This document shows positions 6,968 through 13,639 of a DNA stretch of 15,369 nt, piece after piece; within the stretch, counting starts at the first letter, position 1; the number at the start of each line of letters is the position of its first letter. The stretch spans positions 42,207-57,575 of the forward strand of contig FR878666.1 in assembly GCA_000434535.1 (NCBI GenBank). The letters are read 5' to 3'. A program made the position numbers and the translations under genes. The DNA is from Collinsella sp. CAG:166 (GTDB lineage Bacteria > Actinomycetota > Coriobacteriia > Coriobacteriales > Coriobacteriaceae). The notes under the pieces were generated by a model, which did not search any database, was not told where the DNA came from, and saw nothing but the letters and a program-made list of their open reading frames with translations.

Positions 6968-7828
6968 ATGGTTATCGACATGTTGGTCCATCCTATGCTC
7001 TACGGCGAGATCTGTACGCTGGGTGATGAGCCTGATGGATTCGGTTTTTGGTCACGAGAATTTGGTATGGGGCATATGGGCCCCATGGATTGGGATGAGC
7101 TTCAAGTCGAGATGGACGTCTGCGACGTGCAGAAGAGTGTACTCATGCCGCTCGATGTAACCACGGCATGCGGAGGGCATTTTGGCACCAATGACCAGAT
7201 TGCCATGCTGGTTGCCGCGCATCCCGATCGTCTATGGGGATTTGCGAGCGTAGATCCGCAGGTGAGCGGTGCCGCAGACGAATTGGAGCGCGCCTTTACC
7301 GAGTTGGGGGCAAAGGGGCTTTGCCTGCATCCTGCAAAGCAGGGTTTTGCCCCCGATGATGCTGTGGCCGAGCCGCTTTACGAGCTGTGCGAGCGCTATA
7401 ACAAGCCGGTGGTTTTCCATGCCGGTATGTCTTGGGAGCCTGGCGCAGAGCTCTCGCGCAGTAACCCGCTTGCATTTGAGCACACAATCGCAACGCATCC
7501 AAATGTGCGCTTTAGTTTGACTCACTTTGGCTGGCCCTGGGTGCGCGAGACCGTGGCGATGCTGCTCAAGTATCCCAACTGCTACACGGACACCTCTATC
7601 ACTTACATCGATTCGCCCGAGGAGATGATGCAGCGTCTTTTCACGGTCGATATGGGGCCGCTGTGGTATGAGCGCGCGCTATCGCATCAAGTGATGTTCG
7701 CCAGCAATACACCGCGCTTCCGTGCGTTCAAACTCAAGCGGGCGCTCGATACCGTGTCCATGCGCGATGATGCGCGAGAAAGGCTCTACTGGGGTAATGC
7801 CCTGCGTTTTCTTGAAGGGGATGAGTGA
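6968..7828 (+). CDS. Amidohydrolase_2-family TIM barrel with missing metal ligands
   Basis: This 286-residue protein resembles the Amidohydrolase_2 group (PF04909, which includes ACMSD-type decarboxylases). Recognisable parts are GFASVDP (91-97), KGLCLHPAKQGF (116-127), PVVFHAG (147-153), LTHFGWPW (184-191) and RLYWGNALRFL (272-282). The usual DxHxH start reads D4-M-L6-V-H8, so the first histidine is Leu. The usual late Asp reads N247 in ASNTP. H8, H151 and H186 remain. It may bind metal differently, use no metal, or be non-hydrolytic. ATG 6968 is chosen because AAAGGAG lies at 6955-6961; the in-frame ATG at 6947 has no such site. Substrate unknown. It sits between the second kinase and a YjbQ gene whose start overlaps or nearly touches its stop. 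Confidence 0.78.
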   Translation: MVIDMLVHPMLYGEICTLGDEPDGFGFWSREFGMGHMGPMDWDELQVEMDVCDVQKSVLMPLDVTTACGGHFGTNDQIAMLVAAHPDRLWGFASVDPQVSGAADELERAFTELGAKGLCLHPAKQGFAPDDAVAEPLYELCERYNKPVVFHAGMSWEPGAELSRSNPLAFEHTIATHPNVRFSLTHFGWPWVRETVAMLLKYPNCYTDTSITYIDSPEEMMQRLFTVDMGPLWYERALSHQVMFASNTPRFRAFKLKRALDTVSMRDDARERLYWGNALRFLEGDE

Positions 7829-7830
7829 AC

Positions 7831-8259
7831 ATGGTGACACTCGAGACATTGAGCTATCTATCGACTGCTCCGGGCCAGTTCATCGATATTACCGAGGACG
7901 TGCACGCTGCCATCGAACGCAGCTCGGTGACCAATGGCTTGGCAGCGATTATTTTGTCGCATACGACCTGTGGAATCGTGGTAAACGAGGGACTGCCCTG
8001 CGTGGAGACGGATCTTATGGAGACGCTTGATCGCATCGCCCCACTCGATGCCCCCTATGCGCACGCACACTTCTTGCCGAGCTATGGAGCCACCGGTAAC
8101 AACTCCTGTGGGCATATCAAGAGCATGATTTGTGGAAACAGTTGCTTCTTTCCCGTCCAAGATGGCCACATCGTGTGCGGAAGTGCCCAGAACATCTATC
8201 TTGCGGAGTTTGACGGTCCGCAGAAGCGAAAAGTGTACGTCGAGGTGCTGGGGGAGTAA
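7831..8259 (+). CDS. yjbQ: YjbQ family (UPF0047) protein
   Basis: This 142-residue single-domain protein has the family signatures SHTTCGIVVNE (43-53), GHIKS (94-98) and NIYLAEFDGPQKRKV (121-135). YjbQ proteins form small compact oligomers. Some are annotated as secondary thiamine-phosphate synthases because they can replace ThiE weakly, but their usual role is unsettled. H44 and H95 are the conserved histidines. Six cysteines (47, 57, 93, 101, 105, 116) is a high number for the size, and two lie next to the conserved histidines. The start could also be GTG 7825, which overlaps the preceding stop by four bases. AGGGG at 7816-7820 serves either. No thiamine genes are nearby, so a role in the sugar pathway is more likely here. 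Confidence 0.85.
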   Translation: MVTLETLSYLSTAPGQFIDITEDVHAAIERSSVTNGLAAIILSHTTCGIVVNEGLPCVETDLMETLDRIAPLDAPYAHAHFLPSYGATGNNSCGHIKSMICGNSCFFPVQDGHIVCGSAQNIYLAEFDGPQKRKVYVEVLGE

Positions 8260-8292
8260 CGTCCCTGCAATAACCCTATGAAGGAGCGCGTT

Positions 8293-9102
8293 ATGTCGTT
8301 TCTAACTTCGATGTTCAAGACCGAAAAGCCGGTTATCGGAATGCTGCACCTGCGTCCTCTGCCGGGCGATCCACTGTATTACCCGGGCGGAAGCGTGTCA
8401 CAAGTCGTGGAAGCCGCCAAGCGCGATCTCGAAGCGTTGCAACAGGGCGGTGTCGATGGCATTTTGATTACCAATGAGCTCTCGATGCCCTATGAGCAGC
8501 ACGTTTCTGCTTCAACCCTTGCATCGATGGGCTATGTAATCGGGGCTCTGTCCCATGATCTGTCGACCCCTTGGGGAGCCGAGGCTATTTACGACGGTGA
8601 TGCCACAATCGAGCTGTGCGCTGCCGTCGACGCGCAGTTCACGCGCTGCAATTTTTGCGGTGTCTGGGCCGGTGATCTCGGGCTGATTAACCGAGATTTC
8701 GCGCACACCATGCGTCGCAAGGCGGCGCTGCGCCTGGACGACCTCAAGCTTTTTCACTTCATCACGAGCGAGGGGGAGGTTTATCTTAACGACCGCACGA
8801 CTGCGGACATTGCCGATTCACTTCTCTTTAATTGCCTACCGGATGCGATGGTCATCGGCGGTTCTGCTGCCGGTCGTGGCGCTTCGGGCGAGCTTGCCGA
8901 TGAGGTCCGCGAGCGTGTTGGCGAAGTGCCCGTGGTATGTGGCACCGGTTGTCGCGAAAATACCGTGGCTGACGTATTTGCTCACTACGATGGCGCGTTT
9001 GTCGGCACGTGCTTAAAGCGCGACGGAAAGCTGGATGCCCCGGTTGATGTTGAGCGGGTAGTTCGTTTTATGGCTGCCGCTCGTACGGCGCGAGGGGAGT
9101 AG
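8293..9102 (+). CDS. BtpA/SgcQ family TIM-barrel protein
   Basis: This 269-residue protein matches the BtpA/SgcQ family. It has VIGMLHLRPLPGDP (14-27), GGVDGILITNE (52-62), GVWAGDLGLINRD (123-135), DAMVIGGSAAGRGASGE (184-200), VVCGTGC (214-220) and FVGTCLKRDGKLDAPVD (236-252). The family has a phosphate-binding barrel. SgcQ occurs in a sugar operon in E. coli, and BtpA was linked to photosystem I in cyanobacteria, but no reaction is firmly established. ATG 8293 is selected over ATG 8278 because AAGGAG lies at 8281-8286. Being between a YjbQ gene and an FGGY kinase gene, it probably acts on a phosphorylated sugar or its breakdown product. The specific reaction is unknown. Confidence 0.82.
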   Translation: MSFLTSMFKTEKPVIGMLHLRPLPGDPLYYPGGSVSQVVEAAKRDLEALQQGGVDGILITNELSMPYEQHVSASTLASMGYVIGALSHDLSTPWGAEAIYDGDATIELCAAVDAQFTRCNFCGVWAGDLGLINRDFAHTMRRKAALRLDDLKLFHFITSEGEVYLNDRTTADIADSLLFNCLPDAMVIGGSAAGRGASGELADEVRERVGEVPVVCGTGCRENTVADVFAHYDGAFVGTCLKRDGKLDAPVDVERVVRFMAAARTARGE

Positions 9103-9108
9103 GCACCT

Positions 9109-10626
9109 ATGGCGTTCTATCTGGGTATTGATATTGGGACAAGCGCCTCTAAAGGCGTCTTAATCGATGATCGATGCAACATCGTTTGCCAAGCCTCTTG
9201 TGGACACGAGACGGACAACCCGTGTGATGGATGGTACCAGCATGATGCGGAGGCAGTTTGGTGGGGCGATTTTTGCCGCTTGTCGCGCGAGCTGGTGGTG
9301 CGATCGGGGGTTAACGCGGCGCAGATCGGATGCGTGGGCCTTTCCGCATTGGGTTGCGACTGCGTGCCGGTCGATACCGAGTGCAACGCGCTGGCGCCCG
9401 CGATTTTGTATGGAGTCGATGCACGTTCGAAGCCGCAGATTGACGAGCTTCTTTCCGAATATGGGTCAGACCGTGCACGCGAGCTTTTCGGGCACGATCC
9501 CTGTTCGTCAGATATTGCTCCCAAGATCTTGTGGTTTAAGGAGAATATGCCCGAGGTGCACGAACGTGCCGCGAAGTTCCTGACGGCGTCATCGTTTCTG
9601 TGCGCGAAGTTGACGGGGCGTTTTACGGTGGACCGTTATTTGGCGGAGGATTTTCTTCCCCTATACGACCGCTTCACTTGGAAGATTGATGCTCGGGAAT
9701 GTGCTCGTTTCTGCCGGCCTGACCAGATGGCGGAGGTAATGTCGGCTACTGATATTGCCGGGGTGATTACGCAGCGTGCGGCAGAGGCGACGGGGCTCGC
9801 GGCAGGGACACCTGTCTTAGTGGGAACGGGCGACTCTGGTGCCGAGGCCATTTCGACGGGTGTATTCCGTCCTGGCGATATGATGGTTCAGTTGGGGAGT
9901 ACGGCGTATTTCATCTACCTAGCTGATCATATGATCGATGATGCCCGCCTGTGGCCAGGGACGTTTATCATTCCCGGAACTTACGGGATCTGCGCGGGGA
10001 CCAATACGGCGGGTGCGCTCACATCGTGGCTGCGCCAAGAGCTGTATCGTGATGCCGTGGAGGCCGAGGACCACGGTGGCCCCGATGCATATTCGGTTAT
10101 GGCGCATGATGCCGCCGACGTGGCGCCGGGTGCCGATGGGCTCCTGTGTCTGCCGTACTTTGCGGGGGAGCGTACTCCGCTCAATGATCCCGCGGCGCGT
10201 GGCGTCTTCTTTGGCCTGACCGGAAGGCATACGCGAGCCCATATGGTTCGCGCCGCCTTGGAAGGCGTCGCGTATACTGTTGCATCCCATGTCGACATTA
10301 TCGAGCGAGAGCATGGTCTGCCAATTGGGCGCATTATGCTTGTCGGAGGTGGAACCAAGAATCCAGTTTGGATGCAAGCTATCGCCGACGTATGCGGGCG
10401 CGAGGTCTCGGTTGCCAAGGTTACGGTGGGCGCATGCTTCGGTGATGCCATCATGGCAGCTCTCGCAGGCGGCGCCTATGCATCATGGGATGAACTTGCC
10501 CGAGTCCTTGGCGTTGCGCAAACAATCGAGCCCGATATGACTGCCCACGAGTTATATGCGTCGCGCCGTCATATCTTCGACGAATTGTATGCACGCAACC
10601 GTGATCTCATGCACGAATTGGTGTAA
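9109..10626 (+). CDS. FGGY-family carbohydrate kinase (xylulokinase-like)
   Basis: This 505-residue kinase has the two-domain actin-like fold of FGGY enzymes. The N-terminal phosphate loop is GIDIGTSASKGVLID (6-20). The expected catalytic base is D242 in VGTGDSGAEA (238-247). The C-terminal nucleotide-binding part includes GERTPLNDPAARG (353-365), RAALEGVAYT (381-390) and VGGGTKNPVWMQA (412-424). Length and motifs fit the xylulokinase group, but the sugar-contact residues do not let me name the substrate; ribulose, erythrulose or another short ketose are alternatives. AGGGGAG at 9093-9099 precedes the ATG by 9 bases, and the BtpA gene stops 6 bases upstream. It is the last gene of the plus-strand cluster. 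Confidence 0.85.
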   Translation: MAFYLGIDIGTSASKGVLIDDRCNIVCQASCGHETDNPCDGWYQHDAEAVWWGDFCRLSRELVVRSGVNAAQIGCVGLSALGCDCVPVDTECNALAPAILYGVDARSKPQIDELLSEYGSDRARELFGHDPCSSDIAPKILWFKENMPEVHERAAKFLTASSFLCAKLTGRFTVDRYLAEDFLPLYDRFTWKIDARECARFCRPDQMAEVMSATDIAGVITQRAAEATGLAAGTPVLVGTGDSGAEAISTGVFRPGDMMVQLGSTAYFIYLADHMIDDARLWPGTFIIPGTYGICAGTNTAGALTSWLRQELYRDAVEAEDHGGPDAYSVMAHDAADVAPGADGLLCLPYFAGERTPLNDPAARGVFFGLTGRHTRAHMVRAALEGVAYTVASHVDIIEREHGLPIGRIMLVGGGTKNPVWMQAIADVCGREVSVAKVTVGACFGDAIMAALAGGAYASWDELARVLGVAQTIEPDMTAHELYASRRHIFDELYARNRDLMHELV

Positions 10627-10648
10627 TGCTGCCGAACTGTACTGCCTA

Positions 10649-10694
10649 CCAATAGGGACTGCGTTGTGCGATTCGCATGTCCCTTGGCATTTTA
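10649..10694. terminator. Hairpin between convergent genes, candidate bidirectional terminator
   Basis: AGGGAC (10654-10659) plus TGCG (10660-10663) pairs with CGCA (10674-10677) plus GTCCCT (10679-10684), with a bulged T. CCA and TGG further out can extend the stem. A short T-run (10690-10693) follows on the plus strand. The position between the stop of the FGGY kinase gene and the stop of the TatD gene suits a terminator shared by both strands. The weak T-run lowers confidence. Confidence 0.5.
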
Positions 10695-10705
10695 GCCCAC
10701 AGGGG

Positions 10706-11488
10706 TTAGCGAAGGTCAAAAACAGCGTGCGCATTTGCTAAAACTGCCGACTCGATGCGCTTTGCGTCACAGTTTTTGAGTGAGGCAATGCGCATCGAGG
10801 TCCTTGTGAGCGATCTGATGAGCGACTGTGCGCTTGTTTCTGTGTTTGGTTCGGCTGGTGCATCGGTCTCGAGCAGTAAACGATCGAGTGGAATCTGTCG
10901 TGCGTATTCGCGACCGCGCTTGGTCGCGAGCATGCGTTCGTTGACGGAAAAATAACAGCCCGCATTACGCGCGCGGGCGAGTTCGTCCGAAGTGCCGCTA
11001 AACCAGTGGAAGATGATAGCGGGGGAGTCGGGGTTTGGGATGAGTAGTCCATGCGATTCGAGGATATCCAGTACGGTTCCTGCCGAACGAACGGCGTGAA
11101 TTGATATCACGCGCTCGGCAAGAGGATGCTGCACGAGCGTATCGCAGAGCCGGTCAAATGCCTGTATTTGTAGCGGCTCACTTCCGGCAAAACGCGTGGA
11201 AAAGTCGAGCCCGACCTCGCCGATGTAGCGCTCTTGGGCAGCAACTTCGCAAAGCAGATTGACTTCGGCAGGACCGCATCGACCATCGGCGATCCACCAG
11301 GGATGGAGGCCGGCGCCCGCGATAATGTTTGGGTAGCGGCTGGCACGCTCGTTTGCGGCCGAAAAGTCGCGTGGATCGACGCCACAATCAAATAGACCCA
11401 AGCCCAGCGCCGTTGCCTCATCGGCAACGGCGTCCGGGTGAGCCATTAAATCAAGATGGCAGTGTGCATCAAATAACCGGGGCTCCAT
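10706..11488 (-). CDS. tatD: TatD-family metal-dependent deoxyribonuclease
   Basis: This 260-residue TIM-barrel hydrolase has the complete TatD ligand set. It shows FDAHCHLD (6-13, with H9 and H11), GLHPWW (60-65), GEVGLDF (90-96, with E91), SIHAVRS (129-135, with H131), FHWFSGT (160-166, with H161) and LLLETDAP (204-211, with D209). TatD enzymes degrade DNA and are linked to DNA repair or turnover. The ATG at 11488 is preceded on its strand by GGAGAG with about 7-base spacing. It lies 14 bases after the tcdA stop and is probably co-transcribed with it. Usual family length is about 255-265 residues, so it is intact. Confidence 0.9.
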   Translation of the reverse strand: MEPRLFDAHCHLDLMAHPDAVADEATALGLGLFDCGVDPRDFSAANERASRYPNIIAGAGLHPWWIADGRCGPAEVNLLCEVAAQERYIGEVGLDFSTRFAGSEPLQIQAFDRLCDTLVQHPLAERVISIHAVRSAGTVLDILESHGLLIPNPDSPAIIFHWFSGTSDELARARNAGCYFSVNERMLATKRGREYARQIPLDRLLLETDAPAEPNTETSAQSLIRSLTRTSMRIASLKNCDAKRIESAVLANAHAVFDLR

Positions 11489-11502
11489 CTCGGCGCTCTC
11501 CG

Positions 11503-12300
11503 CTAGTCTAGGCGCTGGCCATCGGCACGCACGCGCTCGGTGCCGCGGCCACTGATCTGGCGGATAACCTCGCCGGCGATCATCTGACCCATGATGGGCG
11601 GCATAAAGCTGGCGGTTCCCAGCTCGGTACGCTCGTGGATATTGGAAGGGTCGCGGGGCTGTGTCTTAACCGATTCCTCACAGCTAAACAGTACATGCAG
11701 GCTCTTGATTCCGCGTTTCTTGCATTCTTTGCGCATAATGCGGCTCATGGGGTCACGTACCGTATCGAAAATGTCGGCAAAGCGGAGGCACTCGGGATGG
11801 AGCTTGTTGGCCCCGCCCATGGAGCTAACCAAACGAATGTCGTGGTCCTGAGCATATTTGGCAATGGTGAGCTTGGCCGAGATGGTGTCGATGGCGTCGA
11901 CGACGTAGTCGATCTTGCCCTCCGTCTGCTCCAAAACGCTCGCGAAGAAATCATCGATGTTGTCGCTCAGCAGGTATTCGGTGTGTTTGATGACGGTAGC
12001 GGTAGGGTTGATGTCGTGAATCATAGCCTCCATGACATCGACTTTGCGCTTTCCGATGGTGCTGTGAAAGGCGATGGCCTGACGGTTGATATTGCTGGGT
12101 GCGATGACGTCCTTATCCAGAATGACGAAATGTCCGATGCCGCCGCGGGCGAGTGCCTCGCAGCAGTTGGAGCCCACGCCTCCGCAGCCGAGCACTAGTA
12201 CCGTAGCATCGGCGAGCTTATCGAGTGCCTCGCGACCCATGATAATCTCGAGCTTGGTGTCGCGCGTCTCGATGGGAGTTGCGGCTGCGGTTTCGGTCAT
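11503..12300 (-). CDS. tcdA: tRNA threonylcarbamoyladenosine dehydratase (ThiF/E1-like)
   Basis: This 265-residue E1-like enzyme is predicted to use ATP to cyclise t6A at tRNA position 37 to ct6A. The nucleotide loop is GCGGVGSNCCEAL (38-50), followed by D62 and D64 and then SNINRQ (69-74). The later SSMGGANKL and FSCEES stretches fit TcdA (also called CsdL). Its length is close to the E. coli protein of about 268 residues, without an obvious C-terminal membrane anchor. The ATG at 12300 has the SD GGAGGA upstream on the minus strand with 5-base spacing. It leads a two-gene minus-strand unit with the TatD gene and is divergent from sdpR. Confidence 0.9.
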   Translation of the reverse strand: MTETAAATPIETRDTKLEIIMGREALDKLADATVLVLGCGGVGSNCCEALARGGIGHFVILDKDVIAPSNINRQAIAFHSTIGKRKVDVMEAMIHDINPTATVIKHTEYLLSDNIDDFFASVLEQTEGKIDYVVDAIDTISAKLTIAKYAQDHDIRLVSSMGGANKLHPECLRFADIFDTVRDPMSRIMRKECKKRGIKSLHVLFSCEESVKTQPRDPSNIHERTELGTASFMPPIMGQMIAGEVIRQISGRGTERVRADGQRLD

Positions 12301-12344
12301 AGATATCCTCCGATGGGGAAGCGAATCGTGTTTTAGCTATCGCC

Positions 12345-12350
12345 ATTATA
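12345..12350 (-). promoter_or_regulatory. Candidate -10 element for tcdA-tatD
   Basis: On the minus strand bases 12350-12345 read TATAAT, a perfect -10 hexamer, 45 bases upstream of the tcdA start. No good -35 match is present at 16-18 bases spacing. The element lies in the 179-bp divergent region shared with sdpR, about 60 bp away from the sdpR operator. Confidence 0.5.
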
Positions 12351-12411
12351 GGTAATCGCCCATAGGTTGCGATGGCGTTTGCTTTGATGTGGTTTGAAGC
12401 ATTGCGATTAG

Positions 12412-12445
12412 ATAGTTAGACAAATATCTAAATATCGAGTATAGT
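12412..12445 (+). promoter_or_regulatory. sdpR promoter with overlapping ArsR-type operator
   Basis: A -35 TAGACA (12417-12422) and a -10 TATAGT (12440-12445) are 17 bases apart, each one or two mismatches from consensus. Over the -35 and spacer lies an imperfect palindrome (12412-12435) built from ATA-N-TTAGA (12412-12420) and TCTAA-N-TAT (12427-12435); its halves match at 9 of 12 positions. This is the AT-rich dyad form bound by ArsR-family dimers. A bound repressor would cover the -35 box. The downstream gene encodes an ArsR-type regulator, which points to autorepression. Confidence 0.72.
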
Positions 12446-12479
12446 GTGCGCGTCATGAGAGATGATGAGAGGAGGTCTT

Positions 12480-12758
12480 ATGCCGGGAGAGGGTTTTAAG
12501 GCGCTTGCCGATCCAACGCGACGGCGCATTTTGGAGTTGCTGCGCGAGGGCAATTGCACGGCGGGGGAGCTTGCCGAGCATTTCGATATCAGTAAGCCGT
12601 CGCTGAGCCATCACTTGGCGACGCTCAAAAACGCCGGGTTGGTGACCGACGAGCGCCATGGCCAAAACATCGTATACAGTTTAAACACCACCGTCATGCA
12701 GGATTTAATTGGCTGGTTTATGGGCTTTACAAACACTGAAGGTGATAAGGATGAATAA
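12480..12758 (+). CDS. sdpR: ArsR-family regulator, SdpR-like autorepressor
   Basis: A 92-residue winged-helix regulator. FKALADPTRRRILELL (6-21) forms helices 1-2. The helix-turn-helix spans about 27-50, with SKPSLSHHLATLKNAGLV (38-55) as the recognition part, and the wing is at GQNIVYSLN (61-69). It lacks the cysteine-containing ELCVCDL-type metal motif of ArsR/SmtB sensors. In SdpR of B. subtilis the regulator is held at the membrane by SdpI when the toxin is present, and the overlapping sdpI gene here suggests the same logic. ATG 12480 is chosen because AGGAGG is at 12470-12475; the in-frame ATG at 12462 has none. Its stop overlaps the next gene by 8 bases. Confidence 0.87.
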   Translation: MPGEGFKALADPTRRRILELLREGNCTAGELAEHFDISKPSLSHHLATLKNAGLVTDERHGQNIVYSLNTTVMQDLIGWFMGFTNTEGDKDE

Positions 12759-13455
12759 CGAAAACAAGGGCATTCACCCCACGGGGGTATCGTCGCGCGT
12801 GTGGATTGCGCTGGTCGCTCTGTGCGTCGCCAATGTCGTAGCGCACCTCATGGTGATGCCGAGCTTGCCTGCGCAGATTCCCACGCACTGGAGCGCGAAC
12901 GGCGCCGTCGACGGTTGGGGTCCTAGCTGGATGGCCTCCGCGCTCGGCGTGCTGCCTCTGGCGCTTCTCGCAATGTTCTGCGTGGTGCCGCGCATCGACC
13001 CCAAAGGTGAGGCATATCGAACCTCGGGCAAGTTCTACCAGGGCTTCGTAATCGCCTTCACCTTGTTCATGTGCGCCATAAGTTGGCTGGGAGAGCTCAC
13101 GGTCTGGGGCGTGGTGCCGGCGGTCGGTTCGGTTAACGTGCTGATTTCCGGTGCTGTCGGTTTGCTGTTCATCGGCGTAGGCAACTACTTGCCGCGTGTG
13201 AAGCAGAACTATACGCTCGGTATCAAGACGCCTTGGGCGCTTGCCGATCCCGAGAACTGGCGCCGTACGCAGCGTTTTGGCGGTGCCTGCTTTATGGTGC
13301 TGGGTGTTGGCCTGATTGTGATGGGCGTGGCGGGCAGCATGCTTTCGAGCGAAGTCGTCGCCGCGGTGATTGCGGTTCTGGCGTTTGGTTTGGTCGGAGC
13401 CGTCTACGTCTACTCGTATCTGCTGTGGCGCAAATCGCAGCGAGCCGCTCGTTAA
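12751..13455 (+). CDS. sdpI: SdpI-family membrane protein (DUF1648 plus SdpI domain)
   Basis: This 234-residue membrane protein has about six helices: near 16-36, 60-79, 98-115, 125-144, 177-197 and 201-225. A DUF1648 signature, LPAQIPTHWSANGAVDGW (39-56), is followed by the SdpI signature NYLPRVKQNYTLGIKTPW (145-162) and ENWRRTQRFGG (168-178). In B. subtilis SdpI gives immunity to the SdpC killing peptide and senses it. No sdpC-like gene is present here. The protein may protect against a peptide made by other cells, or sense membrane stress. ATG 12751 lies inside the end of sdpR and has GAAGGTG just upstream, so translation is coupled. Confidence 0.87.
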   Translation: MNNENKGIHPTGVSSRVWIALVALCVANVVAHLMVMPSLPAQIPTHWSANGAVDGWGPSWMASALGVLPLALLAMFCVVPRIDPKGEAYRTSGKFYQGFVIAFTLFMCAISWLGELTVWGVVPAVGSVNVLISGAVGLLFIGVGNYLPRVKQNYTLGIKTPWALADPENWRRTQRFGGACFMVLGVGLIVMGVAGSMLSSEVVAAVIAVLAFGLVGAVYVYSYLLWRKSQRAAR

Positions 13456-13519
13456 GGTTGCGGAAAACTAGCGTACGCAGTTCATAGTATGTTCCGGGGG
13501 ACTTTTCCCAGGTAGTATT

Positions 13520-13549
13520 AGGGGGTGTGGGCAACCATGCCCCTTTTTC
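13520..13549 (+). terminator. Intrinsic terminator after sdpRI
   Basis: AGGGG (13520-13524) and TGTGG (13526-13530) pair with CCATG (13535-13539) and CCCCT (13540-13544) around a GCAA tetraloop, with one bulged G. A TTTTT run ends at 13548. This is a textbook Rho-independent terminator. It lies 65 bases after the sdpI stop and 91 bases before the ettA start, so ettA should have its own promoter in 13550-13620; I could not identify a convincing one. Confidence 0.85.
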
Positions 13550-13639
13550 GTTACGTTTCAGAGCTGGTTTCCTCATTTCGTTTCCGCTAAAGCGAATCAA
13601 GAATAGGGAAACAGCAGGTAGAAAGGATAGAACAGGCAT

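Noticed and set aside
7831..8259. Thiamine biosynthesis role for the YjbQ protein
   Set aside because: There is no thiamine gene or TPP riboswitch nearby, and the reported thiamine-phosphate synthase activity of the family is weak and secondary.
13489..13515. Eight-codon frame ending just before the sdpRI terminator, considered as an ABC-F-type attenuator leader for ettA
   Set aside because: It has no SD, no convincing promoter just upstream, and EttA is a housekeeping ABC-F not known for this regulation. The hairpin is better explained as the end of sdpRI.
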